Part shown: one piece after another, positions 55,411-64,000 of the stretch
Layout: every line of letters begins with the position of its first letter
Numbering within the stretch: the stretch's first letter is position 1
DNA from: Liolophura sinensis
Lineage: Eukaryota > Mollusca > Polyplacophora > Chitonida > Chitonidae
Assembly: GCF_032854445.1 (NCBI RefSeq)
Contig: NC_088297.1
Location: 2,543,991-2,607,990 of the forward strand
DNA length: 64,000 bases
Direction: 5' to 3'
Notes under the pieces: model-generated
Told to the model about the DNA's origin: nothing
The model's database searches: none
Seen by the model: the letters and a program-made list of their open reading frames with translations, nothing else
Made by a program: the position numbers and the translations under genes

Positions 55411-58400
55411 AGTCAATATCCAAATCATGTACCATGTTACTGTAGCTTGTAAGTTCTCGAAAATCAGAATATGAATCTCCGTTGCGCTTTTATGTATACA
55501 CAAACAATAGCTACGGCTCCAAGTGATATTCTCTCCGGCCGTACGTGAGAAGGTCTGTCAGCAACCTGCGGATGGTCGTGGGTTTCCCCCGGGCTCTGCC
55601 CGGTTTCCACCCACCATAATGCTGGTTGCCGTCGTATAAGTGAAATAGTCTTGAGTACGGCGTAAAACACCAATCAAAAAAAAAAAAAAAAATCCAAGCG
55701 ATATTTAAGCCAGTTTGTAGCGAGAACAATACACTATGTGTGAATGCTTGGAGTTTTATGTCGTATTTTACACTTTTTCAGTCATATGACGACGAAGAGT
55801 CAGTAGGTGTGTGTACACTGTACAAAAACGGTATATTCTTGTGGCAGACCAAGTCCATGCCGCTGAAGTGTATCCGTCACGTAAGTATCATGCCGAGGAC
55901 ACCAGAGATGACACCCAACCCAGTCACATATACTGACCCCGGACCAAACAGTCATGTTTCCTTGCTCGAACCTCTCCGTGCTGAGTGCCGAACGAGGCAA
56001 CAACAAGTTCCATTTTTTAAATATTTTTGGTATAGCTCAACCTGGGTTTGACAACACAGTACGAGGCACGTAATGCACGTGACACCATGTCATTTATAGA
56101 TAAACTACTTGACGAATGAACAGAAAATGAGTTTAGTGGTGTACCTTACAGGCTGTGTTGGGCGCCAAGCTGCCACAAGATCCGGGGGGTGAGGGGGACA
56201 GGGTGCACCCACAGTGAGTTATCAGTGTCGATGTGGAACCGTAAGCTGTAAAGAGAACAATATTTCTCTAATCTATGTCTTGCATTCATGTTTTAATCTG
56301 TGAATATTATTGATATTCATAAATATTTATAAAAACCATGATACACTGACCGCAAATAACCGTTTACGACAATCAGCGGTAAAACCTGAGAACTGGACCT
56401 GTATTTCAAGCAGGTTAAAACATATATTTTACAGCCGAACTTACCAGTTAATGGATGTTGGAAGAGGCCGTGTTCAAAGCCGGCCTTGGCCATGGAATCT
56501 TTAGATTATCTTGTTGTCAGTGAGTGTGGATCATTGGTGATAAAAACAGCAGACCACCCTCAGGTGGTAGTTCCCACAGTCAAAAGTTCGTTGAAGACCG
56601 TCTGGTTTTCTGATAGCTGTGGCATTTTGTCGGGTGTATGTGACTTTTCTCTGCTGGTGTGATCATCTATGACCAGTGTGACATGTTTATAGGCCAATGT
56701 GGTTTTTGATGCCATCTTTGATTTATTTATTTATTTGATTGCTGTTTAAGGGTTACTCAAGAATGTTTCACTTAGACGGCGGCCAGCATTATGGTGGGTG
56801 GAAACCGGGCAGAGCCCGGCGCAAAACCAAGACCATCCGCAGGTTGCTGACAGACCTTCCCAATTATGGCCGGAGAGGAAGCCAGCATGACCTGGACTTG
56901 AGCTCACGGCGACCGCATTGGTGAGAGACTCCTGGGTCATTACAATGCGCTAGCGCGCTAACCAACTGAGCCACGGAGGCCCCTGATGCCATTGTTGATA
57001 TGTAATTTGTGCCTGAGTTACTACAAATGCGATATTTCCAACACATCCCTGCTGGTATACTTTACCTTGCGAGACAACGGCTGGTTGGACTTTCTCAGCA
57101 ATGGCGGATTGTGCTTCTGGTGTGAGCGGTGACGTTCCGCACAAAAGATGTTCCAGGTTGGACAGATCACAAAGTGATATCATCTCATCATCAAACATCG
57201 TGACGGCCAGATCTGATGATATGTGGATTCGCCTCGGCTGCAAAATTGATGAATCCTTTTTGATAAATACTATTAAAGACGTACAGCAAAGAGATGTAAA
57301 ACTAGAGTAGCGACGACAGTGTGATAGATGGCAAATACTCCGACGTAACCGGTGAAATACGGCTTCTTGTTAGTTTACATAGTTCACCTCAGTTAGGATT
57401 TTGTTCTAACTGTCCACGTAAATAGTAGCACCATGGGTTTAAGCAGAAATGAGAATAAAAAATCCTGAAAGTGCTACGTTGTCATCACATTTAACACACA
57501 ATAACATTAAAATTATGCAAACTGACCGGATCTCGGGGATGGTTTGATCGATAACAAAGATCAAATGCCATCTCTATATACAATGCACACTTTTCTCCCT
57601 CTCTCTCTCTCTGTTTTTTGCTTTTTTTTTTTCTTTTTTTTTTCTTTTTTTTGTTCTCTGAGCACAGAAATAGACATTCAGCGACTTTACTTGGTTAGTA
57701 AGTTTTGAAAGCAAGCTGTCATCAAAACCTTGTGCAATTGTCGCAATCAGTTGACCTCATTTTGATTTTAACCGCCAACCTTTTGAAGGTTCATAATTTC
57801 TGAATACAAATGCATTAAATGAAGTCTACACCGGAGGTCACCTAATAGGCGTTACTTCAGATCTATTTATGGACAGAAATGCCAGAAATGACTTCAGCGA
57901 GATTGGTACGTCAGGTGAGCTGGTATAGACACCTTTTAAACTTTCTGGCCATGGTTGCCATGGGCTATAGAGCTTTACTGCATCCTTAATTTATTTGTTT
58001 ATTTTATTTGATTGGTGTTTAACGCCGTACTCAAGAATATTTCACTTATACGACGGCGGCCAGCATTATGGTGGGTGGAAACCGGGCAGAACCCAGAGGA
58101 AACCCACGACCATCCGCAGGTTGCTGCAAGACTTTCCCACGTACGGCCGGAGAGGAAGCCAGCATGAGCTGGCGACCGCATTGGTGAGGGGCTTCTGGAT
58201 CACTACGCTGCGCTAGCGCGCTAACCGACTGAGCCATGGAGGCTCCTCGACAGAAATGACTTCAGCGAGATTGGTACGTCAGGTGAACTGGTAAAGACGG
58301 CTTTTAAGCTTTCTGGCAATGGTTCCCATGGGCTATAGAGGTTTACTGCGTCCTTCATCCATTCCCAACGAATTTAATATAAAGTAACAAGACCAATGCA

Positions 58401-61400
58401 CTATAGGCCTGAGTGGCCTAGTGGTAAGGGTGGTAGCAAAGAAGAATGATTCAGGAGCCTCTCTACAATGTGCTAGCTGTGAGTTCAAGTCCAGCTCATG
58501 CTGACTTCATCACCGGTCGCACGTGAGTTCCCTCCCATCATAATGCAGGACGTATTGAATAGATGTTGAAGATTCTTGAGTACAGCGTAAAACTTCAATC
58601 GAATTATCAAATAAATAAATTCATTTGTTATGTATTTCATATCGCATATACGTATTAAGACAAATGTATTGTACAGATTCTATCTCCATTCAATGCAGAT
58701 ACATACAGAGCATTTCTCAAGCATGTAACTCAAAGACAGGCCTACTTATTTACTGTATTATTGTCCAAGTACCATTTTAGAAAAGCCGCTTGCTTCTTCT
58801 GCAAGTGTGTCCCATTCGACTTATTCTATAGAGCCGTCATTACTTCACCATTAATTCCGCTGTAAGAATTTGGTGTGAACAATTTTAAAACGAAAGAAAT
58901 TACGTCACCTTGTATTTGATAAGAGCTGTAATGCAGTGCTCCATCGTATCCGACTTCACCAGGATGACTTTGGTTCCGGCCATAAGGCCACACAGCAGAG
59001 TTCCTATCATGCCAAAGTGGTGAGTTATGGGTAGAAAACATCCAAGTGTCGACCCTCTCTTCATGCCTAAGGTTGTTCTGCAATCATAAAACGTTAACTA
59101 CCTGTAGAACTGCCTGCAGTGTCACGGCTTCCAAGCAATCTCCATGAATGGCTGCCAGACTCTGTTTCATTACAGTATGCATTTGGCGACGTGATCGTGT
59201 TTGTAACAGTCAATCGCCGTACTCAAGAATATTTCACTTATACGACGGCGGCAAGCATTATGGTGGGTGAAAACTGGGCAGAGACCAGGGGAAACCTACG
59301 ACCATCCGCAGGCTGCTGACACACCTTCCCACGTACGGCCGGAGAGGTATTATTTAAACACATTTGATTTTGTAGCAAGAAACTTAAAATGGTTCAGCCC
59401 CACGAACTGAGTATATATACAAAAGAAATAGTGGCATAACGCCGCAATGAAAGTAAAAGAAGAAGAATGTCTGATACCATATTGTGACAAATTAATTATT
59501 GATCGTTGAAAACAATATAATATGGTGTTACATTGATACGATTTATTTATTTGATTGGTGTTTTACACCATACTCAAGTATATTTCACTTATAGGACGGT
59601 GGCCAGCATTATGGTGGGCGGAAACCTGGCAGAGCCCGGGGGAAGCCCACGACCATCCTCCGGTTACTAACAGGCGTTCCCACTTACGGCCAGAGAAGAG
59701 CTAGACTTGAACTCACAGCGACACAGAACTTAAAGTACGTTTTACAACACTCAACTCACAGAACCTGAAGTACGTTCGACAACACGCTGTAATGGCTCAA
59801 ATGGACGGGTTTGGGACTGCTAAATTGTTCGGATGAGAAAAGAATCAGTGCGCATGTCTTCTTGGGTTGTAGCTTTATTCCAGTCGGGAAGCAACTTCCG
59901 TTATCAGCGTGGAGTTCGGAAAGTGAGTGGAAGCCGTCCTCTTTGCCAATTGTGTAAATTTCCTGGAATTAGTAAATACGTGCACAAGGTACACAAAATA
60001 AGTGAGCATAGTGAATAATAAATCAATCAATCTATCAATCAATAACAATTGAGGAAAATAACCAAAAGTGATCACATTCAGTTAACAAAATAATGTTCTC
60101 CAATGCTATTCGAACTCCGAAGGGTCTATGTGACCGAGTGGTTATCGTGCTAGCTCTTATTAATGCGATCGCTCTGACTTCAAATCCAGCTCAGAGTGGT
60201 ACGTGCAAAGGTCTGTCAGCAACCTGGTGGTGGGATTCCGGCGGGCTCAGCCAGGCTCCCCCCCCCCCCCCTCCTCTCCAACCACAATGCTGGCCGCTGT
60301 CGTATAAGCGAAATATACTTCAGTATAGTTTAAAACACCAATCCAATAAAAAAACTTAAATTTGAAGCCAGAACGCATTTTGGTAGAAAGGGTATTCTTC
60401 AGAGTTGTACAAATCTAGCTTTTGTAAAAGTGTCTTGGGATTATAAAAAGGAATTATCAAAAGGGATTATCGAAGGGAAATATCCTCTCTCTCTGGTGAT
60501 CGGTAATAAGTGACAGGGATTGTTATTAATTTCAACCTTTAAGGTTATTATTTTGATTATTTGATTGGTGTTTTACACCGTACTCAAGAATAATTCACCT
60601 CGGCGATAATTCAACGACGGGTAACATAATAGTGGCAGAAAAACCGGCAGAGCACGGGGGAAACCCACGACTATCCGCAGGTTGCTGCAAGACATTCCCA
60701 CGCACGACATGAGAGGGGGCCAGCATCAGCCGAACTTGAGTTCACATCGGCCGCATTGGAGAGAGGCTTTTAAGTCTCTACACCAGGACCCGAACCACTT
60801 GGCCACGGATACTCCGAACCTTTAAGACAAAATTAAATGCCGAAAGGACAAACCTTGGGTTATTTCCAGAAAAAGGTGACGTTTAATTAGCACAAAATCA
60901 GATCGTCTACGTTACGACTATAAGTAGATGCAGTCTATATTACCACTATCTGCAGATGAAGGCCTATATCTTTTGAGAAAAGTTCTCCATCCACATAGCT
61001 GGAGTTAAAATATCATTATTATTATTAAAGGGGTGGACAGTATCTAATGAAGAAACTTTTAGAGGAGATTTCAAATATTTCCCATCTGTTCTTTCCACAC
61101 ACACACATACAGTCAAAATGCCGGCCGTGGCAGTTGCTCTAAGACAGGCATCGGCGAGAGCAGCTTCCGTGACAATGACCATAGGGTGGATCTCCCGTAT
61201 GCGGCGGGATAGTATCACTAGAAAGATAAACATTTAAGAGTAAGGCACAGGTTATAAATAAATTTGTAGAAAACATCTCCATTTAATCAACCCAGCGATG
61301 TCCAACATCTGCTACCTTGAATCAATAAGCCATATTAACACTTTAAAGCCTGATCGTTAGCTCGTGATTCACGGCCCAATAAGGTTCCACTTTACAAAGG

Positions 61401-63457
61401 TCGATGGGCACCTATAAGTTGTTGACAATGACAGAAGTTGAAAAAAACATGGGGCAGTGAGACAAAACAGGCATGATAGAAATTAGTGGCGGACAACAAC
61501 AAAGGCTACATTAGTCGTTCGACTTCTTTCGTTATCGTCGGTATTTTCTCACATTACAATGAATTTCCGCTGGCTCTTCGTTTCGATAAAAGCACTTCAC
61601 CGTTCATAGCACTGCTTATTGGTGGCGTGTAATATAGTGTCACGAAACGAATCGAATCTGAAAGTAGATGCATTTGGCTCGAAAGAAGGGAATACACACT
61701 TATAAGGGAGGATCACTGATTGGCGGACAATCCTCTGGCGGAAGCACGCTGGCCGCAATTCACACTATATTGGTGGGAGACAAGAGGACTTCAACAAACG
61801 TTATACTGTGCAAACGGTCATAGGGCCTTGACAGCGAGGTCTCACAAACTGTGACAGTGGGGGAACTCCAATTGTTAAGCAGGCATACGGAGTTTTACAC
61901 CATTCAAATAATTACTCAGTTCCATCTTCACTTGAATAAAACTGGATAGTAAGAGGAATTTCTGTATTATGCTTACCTACAGGTATGTTGGGTTCTATCA
62001 TGGCGCAAATCCCTCCACTGCAGAGGGCTGCGCACATAACAGGGATGACGTCGATAGAGTTGGAGGACACGACACAGACAGTGTTTCCTTGACGGAATCC
62101 CCTCTTCCAGAGAGCGGAAGCGATACTTCGGACCATTTCGGCCATATCCCGGTACCGGTAGCTTTCATCGCGCTGTGAATCTATCTGGAAAACGCATTTT
62201 TATTCAGCATCAGTCTGTTTTAATACTGAATTTCTCCACGTTTTAATCGTTAATATCTGCAATTTTTATTTTGTTCTTTTAAATTGAAAACGAGAGAGCG
62301 GGGGTGAATGCAAATTCTTTTGGAAACGCAGAGAACCATTCTATAAATCTCCTAACTGACATAAACCCCGCACTTTTTGATAAGTATGCCTATATTATAA
62401 GTATGCCTATGTTATAAGTATGCCTATGTTATAAGTATGCCTATGTTATAAGTATGCCTATGTTATAGGTAAAGAAACATGGCAACAATCCATTTGTGAA
62501 TTAACCTTAAAACTAGCAATATAAAAAATTACGTACAACGTATTCTTTTTAAGCATACATTTTTAGAGTTTCTATACTACCTATCTAAAATATTTAACGT
62601 TTTAGTTTTCTGCACGAATTTCTGATGGATTATCGTAAAGGTGGTTCAGTTTTAAGACTTGAGTGAAAAAAAGTCACTGTACATTATATATAAATCTAGC
62701 TAACAGAAGCACGATCGATTAACTATTCCATTTCTTGTAGGCTTCATAATTTCAATAGAACTACCTCAGTGCTCCGCTATACTGGTACCAAAGACGCCAT
62801 GACCCAATTCCACAAAGCCATTTTTTTTTTAAAAAGGCAGAATGTCCTGAATATGCTTACTTTTTTGTAACCGAAGGTGAATATTGACACCTGTATTAGG
62901 TGGTCAAGCTTTTAATTTCTACGGCCCAACAATAACTTTTATAATCGCATTTCAAAAGTCGACATAAGTCAAAGAAATCGGTCTTAAAATTTAAAATGGT
63001 GTTTGAGTAACTACGTACCAAACGCGTTGGACACGACACGGTTATCTCATCTAACCACAGCCACTGTTTGTTAACTCGCATAAAAGTTGTGTGTACTCAC
63101 AACTGCCACCTGGTCGCCATGTAGATCAAACTGACGGAGAAGGTAAGAGCCAAGTGGCACTTCCGGAATATCAATGTGAGTGTAAGACATGAAATGAGAG
63201 ACGTTATGGTTCCCATCAGCTATCCCCACGGACGTGGCCTTACGGCAGGCACCTCCGGGGCTGGTGACCAGGATCTCGGGGACAAACCGCGGGGCAAATT
63301 GCGGGGCAGCCTCAAAACCTTCGTTACATCTTTCTTCACCGTTGTCGGTCTTCTCCTTGCCCCTGGTTTTTTCCTTGCCCCTTTTCTTGTTGAGGAGAAT
63401 CTTGGACCGCTTTTTCTTCTGCGTACGCGTCACCGTGGTTGTTTCTTCCACCTCTAC
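53288..63457 (-). CDS. Adenylate-forming (4CL/acyl-CoA synthetase-like) gene, incomplete
   Basis: ANL-superfamily enzymes activate carboxylic acids as acyl-AMP and then acyl-CoA. Minus-strand exons: 63101-63457, 61977-62184, 61111-61217, 58909-59077, 57066-57237, 56145-56245, 54101-54239, 53288-53364. Known landmarks seen: SYRYRDM...GNTVCVVSSNSIDVIP, FLPITHHFG, LLCGTSPLTP, AYGSTST, PGSCGSLAPNT, GEIWVTGPQ and WIYTGDVGRVD. The SSGTTGxPKG P-loop exon should lie between 61.1 and 59.1 kb, but only SINEs and unrelated sequence are there. Phases confirm a gap: 61111 ends in phase 0 while 59077 needs phase 2. YGxTE reads YGSTS, and TGA comes soon after TGD, so most of the C-terminal lid domain is missing. 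It is probably a pseudogene or a non-catalytic relative; upstream exons lie outside the window or were not found. Confidence 0.7.
53580..53713 (+). repeat. SINE-A, 5'-truncated with target duplication
   Basis: Flanked by perfect actagaggctcg at 53568-53579 and 53714-53725; body starts at 'cagcaacctgcggatggtcg'. Confidence 0.9.
54101..54239 (-). CDS. ANL gene exon: GEIWVTGPQ
   Basis: ILDIGTRRPLYTDTSGEIWV then TGPQ...HEWIYTG; the family's GEIWVRGPQ...GWLHTGD. Acceptor AAGCAG, donor GTTTGT; phase 0 to 1. Confidence 0.85.
54312..54412 (+). repeat. Repeat T fragment, copy 2
   Basis: Carries only the 'tttgatatgaaattcatgcc' to 'gatgaccgcttctctcttgt' part, just before copy 3. Confidence 0.75.
54495..54922 (+). 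repeat. Repeat T, copy 3
   Basis: Full-length partner of 51795-52222 at about 90% identity by eye. Confidence 0.8.
55058..55190 (-). repeat. SINE-A 3' half, reverse
   Basis: (TTTA)n to 'ccatccgcaggttgctgaca'. Confidence 0.85.
55362..55410 (+). repeat. (AAAT)n microsatellite
   Basis: About 12 uninterrupted aaat units, perhaps the remnant tail of a SINE. Confidence 0.95.
55533..55690 (+). repeat. SINE-A, 5'-truncated, A-tailed
   Basis: 'ctctccggccgtacgtgaga' to 'acaccaatcaaaaaaaaaaa'; the usual AAAT tail is replaced by poly(A). Confidence 0.85.
55738..56050 (-). repeat. SINE-C, reverse
   Basis: Reverse counterpart of 32258-32495; its tail end 'gaatgcttggagttttatgt' resembles SINE-B, suggesting shared 3' ends. 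Confidence 0.7.
56145..56245 (-). CDS. ANL gene exon: AYGSTS motif
   Basis: (A)YGSTSTLITHCGCTLSPSPP then GSCGSLAPNTACK. The family motif is YGMTE; the metal-binding Glu is Ser here. Phase 1 to 0. Confidence 0.82.
56720..56985 (-). repeat. SINE-A, full, reverse, with target duplication
   Basis: Imperfect 16-bp flanks 'tgatgccatctttgat' and 'tgatgccattgttgat' (two mismatches), within an ANL intron. Confidence 0.88.
57066..57237 (-). CDS. ANL gene exon: LLCGTSPL
   Basis: PRRIHISSDLAVTMFDDEMI then CDLSNLEHLLCGTSPLTPEA; the family's DLSSLRxIxSGAAPL. Acceptor TTTTGCAG, donor GTAAAG. Confidence 0.85.
57290..57530 (+). repeat. Dispersed repeat S, longest copy
   Basis: 'tgtaaaactagagtagcgac', 'gtaaccggtgaaatacggct' and 'gttgtcatcacatttaacac' in order; links the pieces seen at 18351 and 18661. 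Confidence 0.6.
57883..58356. repeat. ~105-bp direct repeats flanking a SINE-A
   Basis: 57883-57988 and 58251-58356 share 'cagaaatgacttcagcgaga', 'ttggtacgtcaggtga' and 'catgggctatagag'; the SINE lies exactly between. Far too long for a target-site duplication. Confidence 0.9.
57989..58247 (-). repeat. SINE-A, full, reverse
   Basis: Complete from (TTTATTTG) tail to 'ctgagccatggaggctcc', missing about 15 bases at the B box. Confidence 0.88.
58405..58620 (+). repeat. SINE-A-like, diverged
   Basis: 'aggcctgagtggcctagtgg' head, good B box 'gtgagttcaagtccagctca', shortened body, tail 'caaataaataaattc'. Confidence 0.7.
58909..59077 (-). CDS. ANL gene exon: FLPITHHFG
   Basis: TTLGMKRGSTLGCFLPITHH then FGMIGTLLCGLMAGTKVILV; the family's xLPMFHxxG...GxxVVL. 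Phase 2 in, 0 out, acceptor GATTGCAG. Confidence 0.85.
59209..59348 (-). repeat. SINE-A fragment, reverse
   Basis: 'cgccgtactcaagaatattt' to 'cttcccacgtacggccggag'. Confidence 0.85.
59540..59728 (-). repeat. SINE-A, head-truncated, reverse
   Basis: 'tttatttgattggtgtttta' to 'cttgaactcacagcgacac'. Confidence 0.85.
60118..60352 (+). repeat. SINE-A, diverged near-full
   Basis: Head 'gtctatgtgaccgagtggtt', a poly(C) interruption at 60259-60270, and tail 'caccaatccaataaaaaaac'. Confidence 0.75.
60553..60820 (-). repeat. SINE-A, diverged full, reverse
   Basis: 'ttatttgattggtgttttac' to 'cacttggccacggatactcc'. Confidence 0.8.
61111..61217 (-). CDS. ANL gene exon: VIVTEAALAD
   Basis: (V)ILSRRIREIHPMVIVTEAAL then ADACLRATATAGILT; corresponds to the region before the P-loop. 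Acceptor TTTCTAG; donor taken as GTATGT, though TG-rich sequence makes the end uncertain. Confidence 0.7.
61218..61976. other. ANL intron, nothing recognised
   Basis: Unique sequence without SINEs or exons of the family on the minus strand. Confidence 0.55.
61977..62184 (-). CDS. ANL gene exon: MAEMVRSIASAL
   Basis: IDSQRDESYRYRDMAEMVRS then GNTVCVVSSNSIDVIPVMCA and GGICAMIEPNIP; the N-terminal adenylation subdomain. Phase 0 to 1, donor GTAAGC. Confidence 0.88.
62389..62472 (+). repeat. 17-bp tandem repeat, ~5 units
   Basis: 'ttataagtatgcctatg' repeated with one early variant. Confidence 0.95.
63101..63457 (-). CDS. ANL gene exon: basic N-terminal extension
   Basis: 119 codons, phase 0 both ends. 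A Lys/Arg-rich stretch (QKKKRSKILLNKKRGKEKTR) of a kind unusual for 4CL enzymes precedes the family start HIDIPEVPLGSYLLRQF. An acceptor (TTACAG) shows that a further 5' exon exists. Confidence 0.8.
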
Positions 63458-63682
63458 CTGTAAGGAGAGTCAACATTTCTTTCTAAACAAAAGTAGTGGC
63501 ATTTGGAAGGTAGGAAGTTTTTTTTGTGGCAAATGTGAAAGTGACCAAAGTCAAGGGTCAAATCAACATCTTCTGTCAGCTTGCTGTTGCTCTCACAGTT
63601 CCAGTCATTTTCTTTAACCAAGCGTACTAGCAGTTAGACCCTGCTAAACTTTATAGTCCGGACTAAAATGTCATTAGTTTTG
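63458..63682. other. Upstream of last visible ANL exon
   Basis: No start exon recognised; non-repetitive. Confidence 0.5.
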
Positions 63683-63864
63683 TGGGTGGAAAACGGGCAC
63701 AGCCCGGGGGAAACCCACGACGATCCGCAGGTTGCTGACAGACCTTCCCACTTACGGCCGGATAGGAAGCCAGCATGAGCTGGACTTGAACTCACAGCAT
63801 TGGTGAGAGGCTCCTGAGTCATTACGCTGCGCTAGCGCTAACCGACTGAGCTACGGAGGCCCCT
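63683..63864 (-). repeat. SINE-A without tail, reverse
   Basis: 'gtgggtggaaaacgggcaca' to 'ctgagctacggaggcccc'; the 3' AAAT-tailed part is missing. Confidence 0.88.
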
Positions 63865-64000
63865 TTAAACCTGGCTTAACTTTTAATAGACTTATGAAAC
63901 ACCCACCTGTAGGCTGTAGGCTCACATTTCTCGAAATTTCCAAGTCATGTTGTACTGGATCCAATTGTTCAGAAGTGTATTAGTTAATGTTGGTATTGAG

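Noticed and set aside
59102-59170. Possible P-loop-adjacent ANL exon on the minus strand just upstream of 59077
   Set aside because: The following intron would be only 24 bases and the phase does not match; no SSGTTG-like motif.
63176-63617. Plus-strand frames of 95 and 127 codons
   Set aside because: Complement of the minus-strand ANL exon, which has the family match and splice sites.

Overview
The window looks like nuclear DNA of a marine lophotrochozoan invertebrate, most likely a mollusc, though the species is not identifiable. Reasons: genes are split by GT-AG introns and one AT-AC intron; there are at least four tRNA-derived SINE families, about 30 copies of one of them alone; and intronic minisatellites are abundant. 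No bacterial, organellar or viral genes were recognised.

Region 1 (1-18.2 kb, + strand) is a tandemly duplicated family of immunoglobulin-domain membrane receptor genes. Copy A enters from the left edge, so only its cytoplasmic exons are visible (5-1488). Copy B (5591-13385) has three Ig exons, a transmembrane exon and three cytoplasmic exons. A decayed exon of copy C lies at about 17.1 kb. Copies A and B align over at least 3.9 kb at a spacing of 11,903 bp. Copy A has a premature stop in its tail, copy B a stop in Ig exon 2 and a frameshift in Ig exon 3, and copy C a stop. The locus therefore looks like a decaying receptor array, although skipping the two damaged copy B exons would keep the frame. 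The tail carries four tyrosine motifs (YESL, YESM, YENT, YQNV). A dead Tc1-like transposon sits in an intron.

Region 2 (21.5-49.1 kb, + strand) is a complete 20-exon gene for the nucleolar DEAD-box RNA helicase DDX54 (yeast Dbp10). The exons join to 900 codons plus stop with every helicase motif present. It contains a U12-type AT-AC intron (46402-47909) and a GC-AG intron (45272-46290). Its introns hold eight minisatellite or AT-repeat arrays.

Region 3 (53.3-63.5 kb, - strand) is an incomplete adenylate-forming enzyme gene (4-coumarate-CoA ligase/acyl-CoA synthetase-like). Eight exons are readable. The exon for the ATP-binding P-loop was not found, the conserved Glu of the YGxTE motif is replaced, and the C-terminal domain stops early.

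The most unusual feature is a pair of independent minisatellites that each amplify a splice junction: 47-bp units copying an Ig exon end plus its 5' splice site (5876-6770), and 63-bp units copying a DDX54 3' splice site plus exon start (33523-34469). In the second array the last eight units are in frame with the true exon, so upstream acceptor use would insert 21-residue repeats between helicase motifs II and III.
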